Source: Parvibaculum lavamentivorans DS-1 (GTDB taxonomy: Bacteria > Pseudomonadota > Alphaproteobacteria > Parvibaculales > Parvibaculaceae). From it: a stretch of DNA of 64,000 bases. The stretch spans positions 2,897,001 through 2,961,000 of the forward strand of contig NC_009719.1 of the NCBI RefSeq assembly GCF_000017565.1. The letters are read 5' to 3'. Below, piece by piece: positions 8,811 through 18,714 of this stretch. The notes beneath the pieces were generated by a model. That model did no database searches. It was not told where the DNA came from and saw only the letters and a program-made list of their open reading frames with translations. Numbering within the stretch: position 1 is the stretch's first letter; each line of letters begins with the position of its first letter. The position numbers and the translations under genes were made by a program.

Positions 8811-8870
8811 ACCCCGCCCCAAAATTTGCTGTGCAAATTTTGACCCTCCCCCAAGGGGAGGGTGGGAAGA
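8811..8870 (+). repeat. Two-hairpin intergenic repeat, copy 2
   Basis: The layout is C-rich lead, stem 1 (AAAATTTGC / GCAAATTTT, loop TGT), then GACCCTCCCCC paired with GGGGAGGGT, ending GGGAAG. Flanks match copy 3 almost base for base. It sits 40 bp beyond the stop of nadK and in tandem with copy 1, so it may also end transcription from either side. Such C/G-rich REP-like elements are common between genes in Rhizobiales. Confidence 0.75.
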
Positions 8871-8910
8871 AGTGCAACGTGGCCAGCAAGCGTGGCGTTC
8901 TTTATCCGAC

Positions 8911-9678
8911 TCAGTACAGGAATTGTTCGGTGATGATGCGCTCTTCGAGGCCGTGGTCGGGGTCGAAGAGCATCAGCATGTCGATGGAGCCGTCTTCCTC
9001 GACCTCGACCTCGCGCACCTGGCGGAACTCGGTGTGGTCGGCCACGGCGCTGACGGGGCGCTTTTCGGCTTCCAGAATTTCGAAGCGCAGTTGCGCACGG
9101 TGCGAGAGCAATGCGCCACGCCAGCGGCGAGGGCGGAAGGCGCTGATCGGCGTCAGCGCGAGAAGCGCGGCGTCGATGGGCACGATGGGGCCTTGCGCGG
9201 AAAGATTATAAGCGGTGGAGCCGGCAGGCGTCGCGACGAGCACGCCGTCGCAGACGAGTTCTTCCATGCGCGTCTTGCCATCGATGGAGATGCGGATTTT
9301 GGCGGCCTGATAGGTTTCGCGGAAGAGGGCGACCTCGTTGATTGCCAGCGCCTCGTGACAGGAACCATCCGCGAGCGAGGCGCGCATCCGCAGGGGATGA
9401 ATGGTCGCGCATTCAGCGGCGGCGAGACGCTCCGTCAAATTATCGTCGCGATATTCGTTCATCAGGAAGCCGACCGAGCCCCGGTTCATGCCGTAGATCG
9501 GGATGCGGCGCTTCATGTGCTGGTGCATGGTCTGGAGCATGAGGCCGTCGCCGCCGAGCGCGACGATGACATCCGCCTCCTCGGGCTTGGCGTCGCCATA
9601 GCGCCGGCTGAGCGCCTTGCGCGCGGCCTCCGCTTCCGGCATTTCGGTCGCCACGAAGGCGATCTTCTCGAATTTCAT
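8911..9678 (-). CDS. nadK: NAD kinase
   Basis: A 255-residue cytoplasmic enzyme that phosphorylates NAD to NADP. The ATP/NAD-binding GGDG motif is at residues 42-45 ([12 protein letters not shown]). Family blocks follow: [13 protein letters not shown], the NE of [32 protein letters not shown], and [15 protein letters not shown]. Length fits the short bacterial form. It is divergent from cutA, with a shared 76-bp promoter gap, and convergent with the NUDIX gene across the repeats. Confidence 0.95.
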
Positions 9679-9754
9679 TATCTTCCCCTCGAGGGCGGCG
9701 GATAATTTTCCTCACGAAACGGTAAATTAACCGCCGACACAAGGAGGTAAGCAT

Positions 9755-10096
9755 ATGGGCGGAGATACGCAAGCCAAGGATGAATTCGTGTTCGTCTACA
9801 CGACGCTTGGCTCGGCGGCGGATGCGGAGCGGGTCGCGGAGGTGCTGGTGCGCGAGAAGCTGGCGGCCTGCGTCAATATCCATCCCGGCATGCGCTCCGT
9901 TTACGAATGGAAGGGCGCGGTGGAGCGGGAGGACGAGGCGGCGGCATTCATCAAGACAAGACGGGCGCTTGTGGATGAGGTGATGGTGCGGCTGAGGGCA
10001 CTGCATCCTTATGAGGTGCCGGCGATGCTGGTGCTGCCGATCGAGGGCGGGAATGAGGATTATTTGGCCTGGGCGAGGGGGCAGACCGGAGGCTAG
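9755..10096 (+). CDS. cutA: Divalent-cation tolerance protein CutA
   Basis: A 113-residue PII-like small trimeric protein linked to copper and other divalent metal tolerance. Motifs are [19 protein letters not shown], the [16 protein letters not shown] strand-turn block, and [13 protein letters not shown] near the end with YLAWA. A strong ribosome site (AGGAGG at 9742-9747) precedes the ATG. It overlaps the 3' end of moaA by 4 bp on the opposite strand. Confidence 0.93.
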   Translation: MGGDTQAKDEFVFVYTTLGSAADAERVAEVLVREKLAACVNIHPGMRSVYEWKGAVEREDEAAAFIKTRRALVDEVMVRLRALHPYEVPAMLVLPIEGGNEDYLAWARGQTGG

Positions 10097-11130
10097 CCGC
10101 CCGTCAGCGACATGTGGCGGGGGACGGCGGGGCCTTTGTGGGTGCGGTCGATGATGAAGTCGTGGCCTTTGGGTTTGCGGCCTATTGCTTCGTCGATGGC
10201 GGCGTTGAGGATTTCGTCGGTTTCGCTCGCGCGGACGGCGCTGCGGAGGTCGGCGGCGTCTTCCTGGCCGAGGCACATATAGAGCGTGCCGGTGCAGGTG
10301 AGGCGGACGCGGTTGCAGCTTTCGCAGAAGTTGTGCGTCAGCGGCGTGATGAGGCCGAGCTTACCGCTGGTTTCCTTGACGCGGAGATAGCGCGCGGGGC
10401 CGCCGGTGCGGAAATCCATTTCGTCGAGTGTCCAGCTTTCGGCGAGCGCGCGGCGGACTTGCGAGAGCGGCAGGTATTGTTCGGTGCGGTCGCCGTCGAT
10501 GTCGCCCATCGGCATGGTTTCGATCAGCGTGATGTCGTGGCCTTCGCCATGCGCCCATTCGATGAGCGAGGGGAGCTCGGCTTCATTGACGCCCTTGAGC
10601 GCGACCGTGTTGATCTTGATCTGGAGGCCGGCGCGCTTTGCGGCGGCGATGCCGTCGAGCACTTGCGGCAGGCGGCCCCAACGGGTGATTTCGGCGAAGA
10701 GATCGGGGTTCAGCGTGTCGAGCGAAACGTTGATGCGGCGAATGCCGGCGGCATGGAGATCGTCAGCGTAGCGCGCGAGCTGGCTGCCATTCGTGGTGAG
10801 CGTCAGTTCGTCGAGCGCGCCTGATTCCAGGTGGCGGCCGAGGGAGCGGATCAGCGTCATGACATCGCGGCGGACCAGCGGCTCGCCGCCGGTGAGGCGG
10901 AGCTTGCGGACACCCTTGGCGATAAAGGCGGAACAGACGCGGTCGAGTTCTTCCAGCGTCAGCAATTCGGGCTTCGGCAGGAAGTTCATGTGCTCGGACA
11001 TGCAATAGACACAGCGGAAGTCGCAGCGGTCCGTCACCGAGACGCGCAGATAGGTGACCGCGCGGCCGAAGGGATCGATCATCGGCGTGGCGGGCGTTCC
11101 GGCGGGGAAAAGAGGCGCTTCCAGGTCCAT
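10093..11130 (-). CDS. moaA: GTP 3',8-cyclase MoaA (molybdenum cofactor biosynthesis)
   Basis: A radical-SAM enzyme that, with MoaC, turns GTP into cyclic pyranopterin phosphate, the first step of molybdopterin synthesis. From the ATG at 11130 it has 345 residues. The SAM cluster is CxxxCxxC at C36, C40, C43 in [11 protein letters not shown]. The second 4Fe-4S site is in [15 protein letters not shown], and the protein ends in the Gly-Gly needed for activity. The frame stays open upstream to 11220, but 345 residues matches the family. It may supply cofactor to the CoxL-like protein 4-6 kb away. It overlaps cutA by 4 bp tail to tail. Confidence 0.95.
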   Translation of the reverse strand: MDLEAPLFPAGTPATPMIDPFGRAVTYLRVSVTDRCDFRCVYCMSEHMNFLPKPELLTLEELDRVCSAFIAKGVRKLRLTGGEPLVRRDVMTLIRSLGRHLESGALDELTLTTNGSQLARYADDLHAAGIRRINVSLDTLNPDLFAEITRWGRLPQVLDGIAAAKRAGLQIKINTVALKGVNEAELPSLIEWAHGEGHDITLIETMPMGDIDGDRTEQYLPLSQVRRALAESWTLDEMDFRTGGPARYLRVKETSGKLGLITPLTHNFCESCNRVRLTCTGTLYMCLGQEDAADLRSAVRASETDEILNAAIDEAIGRKPKGHDFIIDRTHKGPAVPRHMSLTGG

Positions 11131-11240
11131 GACCGGAATATAGCATCGGGTCAGCCGGATTTCGCCCCCTGTGTGAGAGGGGTTTTGCCGGGTGCCGGAG
11201 CGGGATAGCCTCTGCCTCAATCAAGACGAGGGGGACGTTC

Positions 11241-12734
11241 ATGGCGGCCGACTACATTCTTTCCATCGATCAGGGGACGACGAGCACGCGGGCGCTGCTG
11301 TTCGACCGGTCGGGTTCGCCGATGCGGGTGCGGCAGAAGGATTTGCGGCAGATATTTCCGCAGGATGGCTGGGTGGAGCATGACGCGGCCGAGATCTGGG
11401 CGGCGACGCTGGAGGTTTGCCGGGGGCTGCTGACGGCGGGAACGACGGCGGGGAATGTCGCGGCCATCGGCATCACCAATCAACGCGAGACGACGGTGCT
11501 TTGGGAGCGGGCGACGGGGAAGCCCTTGCACAATGCCATCGTGTGGCAGGACCGGCGGACGGCGCAGCTTTGCGCGAAGCTGAAGGCGGAGGGCAAGGAG
11601 CCCGTCGTACAGGCGAAGACGGGGCTGCTGCTCGATCCTTATTTTTCGGGGACGAAGCTCGCATGGCTGCTCGACCGTGTGGAGGGCGCGCGGGAGAGGG
11701 CGAAGAAGGGCGAGCTCTGCTTCGGGACCATCGACTCGTGGCTCATCTTCAATCTCACGGGCAGGAAAGTGCATGCGACCGACGCGACGAATGCGTCGCG
11801 GACGTTGCTCTTCAACATCGAGACACAGGACTGGGACGACGAGCTGCTCGGCTGGTTCGACATTCCGCGCGAGATACTGCCGGAGGTAAAGGATTGCTGC
11901 GCGGATTTCGGCGTGACCGAGAAAGAGTTGTTCGGCATCGAGATCCCGGTGGCGGGCGTGGCAGGGGACCAGCAGGCGGCGACGGTGGGGCAGGCATGTT
12001 TCGAGCCGGGGCTCATCAAATCGACCTATGGGACGGGTTGCTTCGCGGTGGTGAATACGGGCGAGCGGCGCGTCGAAAGCCGGAACAGGCTGCTTGGGAC
12101 CGTCGCCTACCGGATCGGCGGCAAGACGACCTATGCGCTGGAGGGTTCGATCTTCATGGCGGGGGCGATCGTGCAATGGCTGCGCGACGAGATGGGGCTG
12201 GTGGCGAAGTCCGAAGACAGTGAGGCGATGGCGCGCGATGCGAACCCGAACAGCCATGCCGTGCTGGTGCCGGCGTTCACGGGGCTCGGCGCGCCTTACT
12301 GGGAGCCGGATGCCCGGGCGGCGCTGTTCGGCATGACGCGGGATACGGGCGCGAAGGAGATCGTACGGGCGGCGCTCGAAAGCGTGTCCTACCAGACGCG
12401 GGACCTGATGGATGCGATGGCGGCGGACATGAAGGCGGCGGGGCTCAAAAGCCCGCAGGCGCTGCGCGTCGATGGCGGGATGGTGGCGAACAACTGGTTC
12501 GCGCAGAACCTCGCCGACATTCTGGCGCGGCCGGTGGAACGGCCGGAAATCACCGAGACGACGGCCTTGGGCGCGGCCTATCTGGCGGGGATGCATGTGG
12601 GGTTTTACGGCGACATGAGCGACGTCGCCGCGCATTGGCGCTGCGAGCGGGCGTTTTCGCCGAAGATGGCGGAAGCTGAGCGGGCGGAGCGGTATGAGCG
12701 GTGGCGGGGGTGCGTGAAGCGGGTGATCGGATGA
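11241..12734 (+). CDS. glpK: Glycerol kinase
   Basis: This 497-residue FGGY-family kinase phosphorylates glycerol to sn-glycerol 3-phosphate. Diagnostic blocks are [13 protein letters not shown] near residue 10, the glycerol-contact NQRETTVLW and [23 protein letters not shown], the ATP-site [30 protein letters not shown], and [20 protein letters not shown] near 410. No glpF or glpD lies next to it. It is divergent from moaA and followed by repeat copy 3. Confidence 0.95.
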   Translation: MAADYILSIDQGTTSTRALLFDRSGSPMRVRQKDLRQIFPQDGWVEHDAAEIWAATLEVCRGLLTAGTTAGNVAAIGITNQRETTVLWERATGKPLHNAIVWQDRRTAQLCAKLKAEGKEPVVQAKTGLLLDPYFSGTKLAWLLDRVEGARERAKKGELCFGTIDSWLIFNLTGRKVHATDATNASRTLLFNIETQDWDDELLGWFDIPREILPEVKDCCADFGVTEKELFGIEIPVAGVAGDQQAATVGQACFEPGLIKSTYGTGCFAVVNTGERRVESRNRLLGTVAYRIGGKTTYALEGSIFMAGAIVQWLRDEMGLVAKSEDSEAMARDANPNSHAVLVPAFTGLGAPYWEPDARAALFGMTRDTGAKEIVRAALESVSYQTRDLMDAMAADMKAAGLKSPQALRVDGGMVANNWFAQNLADILARPVERPEITETTALGAAYLAGMHVGFYGDMSDVAAHWRCERAFSPKMAEAERAERYERWRGCVKRVIG

Positions 12735-12761
12735 GGTTGCCGTTCCGTGGTTTGCGCCGCG

Positions 12762-12822
12762 CCCCCGCCCCGAAATTTGCAGCGCAAATTTCGACCCTCC
12801 CCCGAGGGGAGGGTGGGAAGAA
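12762..12822 (+). repeat. Two-hairpin intergenic repeat, copy 3
   Basis: The layout is C-rich lead, stem 1 (GAAATTTGC / GCAAATTTC, two-base loop AG), then GACCCTCCCCC paired with GGGGAGGGT, ending GGGAAGAA. It is nearly identical in the flanks to copy 2, with a paired change at the end of stem 1. It lies 28 bp after glpK and 65 bp before the flavin oxidase gene, in the same orientation as the other two copies. Confidence 0.75.
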
Positions 12823-12886
12823 GCCGGGCCATTCCAGCCTGATCGCGCTATAGTTTCTGAAAGAACGCTGATCCCGGGAGGATGAC

Positions 12887-14296
12887 ATGGCGTCGGACGA
12901 TCTTATTGCGAAGCTGAAGGCGGCGCTGGGTGATGCCGGTGTGCTTACCGGCAAGGATGCCGAGGAGAAGGCGCAAGGGGGCTGGAGCAAGCTCGGGGTG
13001 CCCGCCGCGGTGCTCAGGCCTGCATCGACCGAAGAGGTCTCGAAGGCGCTGAAGCTTTGCCATGCGGCGGGCGAGGGCGTGGTGCCGTGGGGCGGCAAGA
13101 CGGGGCTTGTGGAAGGCGGCGAGGCAGAGGGGCATATTGCGCTGTCGCTCGAGCGCATGAACAAGATCGAGGAGATCGACACGCTGGGCGGCACGATGAG
13201 CGTGCAGGCAGGTTGCGTGCTGCAGGCGGTGTGCGAGGCGGCGGAGGCGAAGGGGTTGCTGTTTCCGCTCGATCTCGGCGCGCGTGGCTCGGCGACCATC
13301 GGCGGCAACATTTCCACCAATGCGGGCGGCAACCGCGTGATCCGCTACGGGATGACGCGCGACCTGGTGCTGGGGCTCGAAGTCGTGCTGGCGGACGGCA
13401 CGGTGATGAGCTCGATGAACAAGCTCATCAAGAACAATGCAGGCTACGACCTGAAGCAGATGTTCATCGGTTCCGAAGGGACGCTTGGCGTCGTCACGCG
13501 GGCGGTGCTGCGCGTGCGGCCGAAGCCGGTGTCGCAGGATACGGGATTTGTGGCGGTCGAGAGTTTCGACCAGTTGCCGAAGTTTCTGCGTCACATGGAG
13601 CGGGCGCTGGGCGGTACGCTCTCGGCCTTCGAGGTGATGTGGGAGGATTTCTACAAGCTGGTGACGATGGAACCCGCGAAGGGGAAGCCGATCGTGCCGC
13701 ATGGCCACCCCTATTATGTGCTGGTGGAATCCATGGGCGGCGACCAGGAGGCCGATAGCGCGCGCTTCGAGGCGGCGATGATGGAGGCGCTGGAAGCGGG
13801 CGAGATTTCGGATGCCGTGATCGCGAAGAGCCAGGCGGAGCGCGACGCGATGTGGGCGCTGCGCGACGATGTGGGGCAGGTGGTGCATACCTATCCGATG
13901 TTCACTTTCGATGTGAGCCTCAAGATCGCCGACATGGAAAGCTATATCGCCGATGTGAAGAAGGGGCTTGCCGCGAAATGGCCGGATAGTTCGCTGATGG
14001 TGTTCGGGCATCTGGGCGACGGCAACCTGCATGTCATTCCGGGGCGCTTTCCCGATGCGGGGCCGGAGACGCGGCATGGTGTCGAGGCGGTGGTCTATGG
14101 ACGGCTGCGGGACAGGCAGGGATCGGTTTCGGCGGAACACGGGATCGGCCTCGAAAAGCGGCCCTATCTCGACTGGTCGCGGAGCGCGGAAGAAGTGGCG
14201 CTGATGCGGATGCTGAAGCGGACGCTCGATCCGAAGAATATTCTCAATCCCGGCAAGGTGCTTGAGCCCTTGCCGCAAGCGAAGGCGGCGGAATGA
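12887..14296 (+). CDS. FAD-linked oxidase, GlcD / D-2-hydroxyacid dehydrogenase type
   Basis: A 469-residue flavoprotein of the VAO/PCMH fold, likely oxidising a D-2-hydroxy acid such as D-lactate, glycolate or D-2-hydroxyglutarate. The FAD-binding part holds GVVPWGGKTGLVEGG, GNISTNAGGNRVIRYG and FIGSEGTLGVVTRAVLRVRP. The C-terminal domain has the metal/substrate motif FGHLGDGNLH and SAEHGIGLEKR, then LDPKNILNPGK. No cysteine-rich Fe-S partner is adjacent, so it is the single-subunit kind. GGGAGG precedes the ATG. Its stop overlaps the next gene as ATGA. Confidence 0.88.
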   Translation: MASDDLIAKLKAALGDAGVLTGKDAEEKAQGGWSKLGVPAAVLRPASTEEVSKALKLCHAAGEGVVPWGGKTGLVEGGEAEGHIALSLERMNKIEEIDTLGGTMSVQAGCVLQAVCEAAEAKGLLFPLDLGARGSATIGGNISTNAGGNRVIRYGMTRDLVLGLEVVLADGTVMSSMNKLIKNNAGYDLKQMFIGSEGTLGVVTRAVLRVRPKPVSQDTGFVAVESFDQLPKFLRHMERALGGTLSAFEVMWEDFYKLVTMEPAKGKPIVPHGHPYYVLVESMGGDQEADSARFEAAMMEALEAGEISDAVIAKSQAERDAMWALRDDVGQVVHTYPMFTFDVSLKIADMESYIADVKKGLAAKWPDSSLMVFGHLGDGNLHVIPGRFPDAGPETRHGVEAVVYGRLRDRQGSVSAEHGIGLEKRPYLDWSRSAEEVALMRMLKRTLDPKNILNPGKVLEPLPQAKAAE

Positions 14297-14601
14297 AGCG
14301 GACGGCAATGGCGGCGGGTATTGCGATGGTGCTGAGCGCCGGGACGATCGTGGCGTGGGCCTCTTCGCCCGATGCCTGGGACGAGTTGAAGAAGCGCGCG
14401 GAGGCGGCCTGCATGGCGGCGTCGGGGCTCGACGCGCCGAGCATCGCCGCGCCGGTGACGAATTTTGAGCATCATGTATTCGCCGTGGTGGACGGGAGAT
14501 GGCCGGAGGGTTCCGCGATGGCGGGGCAGACGGCGCAGTGGGCCTGTCTTTACGACAAGGAGCACGAAACGGCCGAGGCGCGGGAACCGGGCTTTCCGTG
14601 A
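14293..14601 (+). CDS. Small secreted protein of unknown function
   Basis: A 102-residue protein starting with a signal-peptide-like stretch (KR, then a hydrophobic core to about residue 22, with WAS-S near the probable cut). The mature part has two cysteines (AACMAAS and QWACLYD) that could form a disulfide. I do not recognise the family. It overlaps the flavin oxidase stop by 4 bp (ATGA), so it is probably translated with it, but the cytoplasmic oxidase does not explain a periplasmic partner. Confidence 0.6.
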   Translation: MKRTAMAAGIAMVLSAGTIVAWASSPDAWDELKKRAEAACMAASGLDAPSIAAPVTNFEHHVFAVVDGRWPEGSAMAGQTAQWACLYDKEHETAEAREPGFP

Positions 14602-14688
14602 GGCAATTTGCGGCGCGGGTGATGGCGTGGCAGACTGACCGGAACACAGAATCCGGTTTTTCATAATGAGTGACGGAAGGCGGCCCCC

Positions 14689-15465
14689 ATGTCGGTAGCG
14701 GAGGATTTCAGCGGCGTTTCAGTGCGCGACCAGGTTTCGGAAGCCGAATGGCAGGTGCGCGTCGATCTCGCGGCAACCTACCGGCTGGTGGCGCATTACG
14801 GCTGGAGCGACCTCATCTATACGCATATCTCGGCGCGCGTGCCGGGGCCGGAGCATCACTTTCTGATCAACCCCTATGGCATGAGCTTCGACGAGATCAC
14901 GGCGTCGAGCCTTGTGAAGATCGATCTCGACGGCAATATCGTCATGCCGACGGAATATGCGGTGAACCCGGCGGGCTTCACGATCCACAGCGCGGTGCAT
15001 ATGTCGGTGCCGGATGCGAATGCCGTGATCCACACGCATTCGGATGACGGGGTCGCGGTGTCGGCGCAGGCAGACGGGCTGCTGCCGCTGTCGCAGACGG
15101 CGATGATCGTGCTCGAGGACCTTGCCTATCACGATTATGAAGGCATCGCGCTCGAACATGACGAGCGCGAGCGGCTGGTGCGCGATCTCGGCAACAAGCA
15201 TTGCATGATCCTGCGCAATCACGGATTGCTGACGGCGGGCGCGAGCTGCCCCGACGCCTTCCTGCGGCTTTATTTTCTGGAGCGGGCTTGCACGATGCAG
15301 GTGCGCGCTCTTTCCGGCGGCGTGAAGCTGACCATGCCGAACCAGGGCGTGCCGGAGAAGACCGCCGACCAGGGCATGTTCCACAAGAAGCACGGCATCG
15401 GCAAACTCGCCTGGCCGGCGCTTCTGCGTACGCTCGACCGGATCGATCCGTCCTATCGCGATTGA
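14689..15465 (+). CDS. Class II aldolase/adducin family protein
   Basis: A 258-residue protein of the fuculose/ribulose-phosphate aldolase and adducin-head fold. The metal-binding pair HTH is at H115/H117 (VIHTHSDDG), and the third histidine is H178 in LRNHGLLT. GWSDLIYTHISARVPG near the start and HYxAE-like C-terminal spacing are typical of the group closest to adducin heads, found widely in proteobacteria without known substrate. It precedes the CoxL-like gene by 94 bp and may be cotranscribed. Confidence 0.85.
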   Translation: MSVAEDFSGVSVRDQVSEAEWQVRVDLAATYRLVAHYGWSDLIYTHISARVPGPEHHFLINPYGMSFDEITASSLVKIDLDGNIVMPTEYAVNPAGFTIHSAVHMSVPDANAVIHTHSDDGVAVSAQADGLLPLSQTAMIVLEDLAYHDYEGIALEHDERERLVRDLGNKHCMILRNHGLLTAGASCPDAFLRLYFLERACTMQVRALSGGVKLTMPNQGVPEKTADQGMFHKKHGIGKLAWPALLRTLDRIDPSYRD

Positions 15466-15559
15466 TCCGTTTCAGGAGCGCGCGCTTCAACGACTTTCCA
15501 ATTGAGATGGGGAGGCTTTCGGCCTTCCGCATCCGTTACGCATTGAAAGAGGTCCGTTC

Positions 15560-17899
15560 ATGGTGAAGTTCGGTGTGGGGCAGCCGGCGCGGCGCGTCGA
15601 GGACATGCGGCTGATTTCGGGCAAGGGGCGGTTTACCGACGATATTTCGCTTCCGAACGAGGCGCATGCCTACATGGTGCGGAGCCCGCGTGCCCATGCC
15701 GTCATCACCGGCATCGACGCGGAAGACGCGAAGGCGGCGCCGGGCGTGATCGCGGTCATCACCGGCGCGGATGCGGAAGCGGCGGGGCTCGGCATCGTCG
15801 CGAGCCCGGCGGCGGACATGCTGAAGAACAAGGACGGGACGGCGATCTTCAAGACCACGCGCAACCTGATCTCGCGGGAGCGGGTGCGCCATGTCGGCGA
15901 CACGGTGGCGGTGATCGTTGCCGAGACGGCGGCGCAGGCACGCGACGCGGCGGAACTTCTCATCATCGACTATGACGATCTGCCGTCGGTCGCGGATACG
16001 GCAGGCGCCATTGCCGATGGCGCGCCGGTGATCTGGGAGGAGAACGGCAGCAACCTTGCCTATGACTGGGAGATCGGCGACGCCGCGAAAGTGGAAGAGG
16101 GCTTGAAGGCCGCGCATCACGTGACGCGGATCAAGCTCATCAACAACCGCATCGTCGTGAACGCGATGGAGCCGCGCGCGGCGCTCGGACATTACGAGGC
16201 GGACCGCGACCACTACACGCTCTATACCGGCAGCCAGGGCGTGCATTCGATGCGCAACTATATCGCGCAGTTCTCGCTCAAGATTCCGGTCGAGAAGCTG
16301 CGCGTGGTGACGGAAGATGTGGGCGGCGGCTTCGGCATGAAGACCTTCGTCTATCCCGAATATCCGCTGGTGCTTTATGCGTCGAAGCTGACGGGGCGGC
16401 CGATAAAGTGGACGGCGGACCGCTCCGACAGTTTCGTCACCGACAGCCAGGGGCGCGACCATGTGACGGAAGCGGCGGTGGCGCTCGACAAGGACGGGAA
16501 AATTCTCGCCGTGCAGGTGTCGACGATCGCCAATCTCGGCGCCTATCAGAGCCAGTTCGGGCCGTTCATTCCGTCGCTCGCGCCGCGCGGCATGCATGTC
16601 GGCGTCTATATGGTGCCGGCGATGCATAACCGCGTGCGCGCGGTCTATACGAACACGGTGCCGGTGGACGCCTATCGCGGGGCGGGACGGCCGGAAGCTT
16701 CCTATGTGATCGAACGGCTGATGGAGAAGGCGGCGCGGGAGATGAACCTTGCGCCGGACGAAATCCGCCGGCGCAATTTCGTGCCGCCGAGCGCGATGCC
16801 GCTCAATGCGCCGCCGTCGCTGCCTTTCGACTCCGGCGATTTCGAGCGCAACCTCAACGATGCGATGAAGCGCGCCGATGTGACGGGCTTCGAGGCGCGG
16901 CGCGCGGCGGCGGCGAAAGAAGGCAAGCTGCTCGGACTCGGCTACAGCTATTACGTGGAACGGACGGCGGCGGGCATGACCGATTATGCGCGTATCGCCG
17001 TCGACGGGAAGGACGGCATCGTGCATGTCTGGACCGGACAGCAGACGAACGGGCAGGGCCACGAGACGGCGTGGACACAGCTCATCTCGTCGCGGCTCGG
17101 CGTGGAGGCGGAAAAGATCAAGGTGCATCTTGGCGACTCGGACGTGTTGCCGGGCGGCGCGGGCACGGGCGGATCGAAGGCCGTCTACATGGTGTCGGGC
17201 GCGATTTCCGACGCGGGCGACAAGCTGATCGAGAAGGGACGCGAGATTGCGGCGAACGAACTCGAAGCGGCGAAGGCCGACATCGAGTATCGAGGTGCGG
17301 ACGGCGAGCCTGTGTTCGCGGTGGCGGGCACGGACAAGGTGATCGACCTGTTCGCGGTGGCGCGGCTCGCAGAGGGGCAGGCCGATCTCGGCGAGTTCGC
17401 GGGCGACGGCGAATATTCGCAGAAGGGCAACACGTTCCCGAACGGCGCTCATATCTGCGAGGTCGAGATCGACACGGATACCGGCGTCTATCATGTGACG
17501 CGGTTTACGGCTGTCGACGATTTCGGGCAGATCCTCAATCCGATGCTGGTGGCGGGGCAGGTGCATGGCGGCATCGTGCAGGGGCTCGGCCAGGCGATGG
17601 GCGAGCATGCGGTCTACGATGCGAACGGCCAGCTCGTGACCGGCTCCTTCATGGATTACTGGATGCCGCGTGCGGGCGATTTCCCGCATTTCGATGTGAG
17701 CTACAACGAGATTCCGGCGCAGTCGAACGCGCTGGGCGTGAAAGGTGCGGGTGAAGCCGGGACAGTCGGCGCGCCGGCGGCCTTCATCAACGCGGTGATC
17801 GACGCGCTTCGGCCATACGGGATCGAGGAAATCGACATGCCGGTGACGCCGCTGAAACTCTGGAATATCGTGCGGGGCGAGCGCAGCGCGGCGGAGTAG
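15560..17899 (+). CDS. Xanthine dehydrogenase-family molybdopterin-binding subunit (form II CoxL-like)
   Basis: A 779-residue large subunit of a molybdenum hydroxylase. The N-terminal a/b hammerhead domain (GKGRFTDDI onward) is followed by the two cofactor-binding domains. The active-site loop reads AYRGAGR at 371-377, the form II CoxL-like sequence and not the AYRCSFR of true CO dehydrogenase. The catalytic base is E732 in KGAGEAG (728-734). GGGFGMK and TGQQTNGQGHETA are cofactor contacts. The FAD (M) and 2Fe-2S (S) subunit genes that normally adjoin are absent. The substrate is unknown, and CO oxidation is unlikely. AAAGAGG precedes the ATG. Confidence 0.92.
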   Translation: MVKFGVGQPARRVEDMRLISGKGRFTDDISLPNEAHAYMVRSPRAHAVITGIDAEDAKAAPGVIAVITGADAEAAGLGIVASPAADMLKNKDGTAIFKTTRNLISRERVRHVGDTVAVIVAETAAQARDAAELLIIDYDDLPSVADTAGAIADGAPVIWEENGSNLAYDWEIGDAAKVEEGLKAAHHVTRIKLINNRIVVNAMEPRAALGHYEADRDHYTLYTGSQGVHSMRNYIAQFSLKIPVEKLRVVTEDVGGGFGMKTFVYPEYPLVLYASKLTGRPIKWTADRSDSFVTDSQGRDHVTEAAVALDKDGKILAVQVSTIANLGAYQSQFGPFIPSLAPRGMHVGVYMVPAMHNRVRAVYTNTVPVDAYRGAGRPEASYVIERLMEKAAREMNLAPDEIRRRNFVPPSAMPLNAPPSLPFDSGDFERNLNDAMKRADVTGFEARRAAAAKEGKLLGLGYSYYVERTAAGMTDYARIAVDGKDGIVHVWTGQQTNGQGHETAWTQLISSRLGVEAEKIKVHLGDSDVLPGGAGTGGSKAVYMVSGAISDAGDKLIEKGREIAANELEAAKADIEYRGADGEPVFAVAGTDKVIDLFAVARLAEGQADLGEFAGDGEYSQKGNTFPNGAHICEVEIDTDTGVYHVTRFTAVDDFGQILNPMLVAGQVHGGIVQGLGQAMGEHAVYDANGQLVTGSFMDYWMPRAGDFPHFDVSYNEIPAQSNALGVKGAGEAGTVGAPAAFINAVIDALRPYGIEEIDMPVTPLKLWNIVRGERSAAE

Positions 17900-18006
17900 A
17901 CAACAAAGGGGGGATTGCGGTCGCCATTTTCTTCATGGCTGCCGCAAAAGATTTCTGCCTTCCGCCGGATGCGCATGGCGGCCGGCTGGGAACGAGGGGT
18001 CGCGTC

Positions 18007-18711
18007 ATGTGGGCCGGGCGGTTCGAATTCGGCGACGGATGGGCTGTCTATCGCGGGCCGGCGGATGCGAACACGGCACATCGCCATGCCGCGATCCAGA
18101 TTGCGGTGGCGAGAGAGGGTATGGTGGGGGTACGGTGCGGCGATGTTACGACGCGCGCCCGGACGGTGATCATTCCCTCGATGGTGCGCCATGAATTGCT
18201 GTCGCAGGCAACATCCGTGACGGCGTTTTATCTGGAGGCGGAAGGGCTTCCGGGACGTGCGTTGCGGACCCTTTGTCCAGGCGATCAGGCGATGCCCGCG
18301 CCACCTGCCATTGATGGTTTGCTCGGGGAGAGCGATCCGCCGGAAGCGATGGAAGGACTGTCGGCGCTGCTTGCAGTACGCGAGACGGGGCCCATCGACC
18401 CAAGGCTTTCCAGCGCGCTTGCCTGCTTGCGGCATGGGCCCGGCGCTCCCGGCGCCGTGGGAAAGGCCGCAAAGGCGGCAGGCATATCTGCTCCGCGATT
18501 GCGCGAACTGGCGCGAGCGGAGTTGGGTGTTGCGCTGTCACAATGGCTGTTATGGCAAAAGCTTGCGCGTGCTTCTCATGCGATTGCCGACGGCGCCGGG
18601 CTTGCAGAGGCGGCGGCGACAGGCGGCTTTGCCGATCAGGCACATTTCGCGCGGACGATGCGGCGCATGTTCGGTGTGACGCCGCGCATCGCCGCAGACC
18701 TGCTCGCCTGA
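18007..18711 (+). CDS. AraC-family transcriptional regulator
   Basis: A 234-residue regulator. The N-terminal half looks like a small cupin sensor (AHRHAAIQIAVAREG). The C-terminal third has the double helix-turn-helix: GAVGKAAKAAGISAPRLRELARAELG, then LAEAAATGGFADQAHFARTMRRMFGVTPR. I chose the ATG at 18007 because GAGGGG lies 7 bases upstream; a frame start at 17935 would add 24 residues but lacks a good ribosome site. It follows the CoxL-like gene and ends 3 bp from the convergent methyltransferase stop. Confidence 0.88.
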   Translation: MWAGRFEFGDGWAVYRGPADANTAHRHAAIQIAVAREGMVGVRCGDVTTRARTVIIPSMVRHELLSQATSVTAFYLEAEGLPGRALRTLCPGDQAMPAPPAIDGLLGESDPPEAMEGLSALLAVRETGPIDPRLSSALACLRHGPGAPGAVGKAAKAAGISAPRLRELARAELGVALSQWLLWQKLARASHAIADGAGLAEAAATGGFADQAHFARTMRRMFGVTPRIAADLLA

Positions 18712-18714
18712 ATT

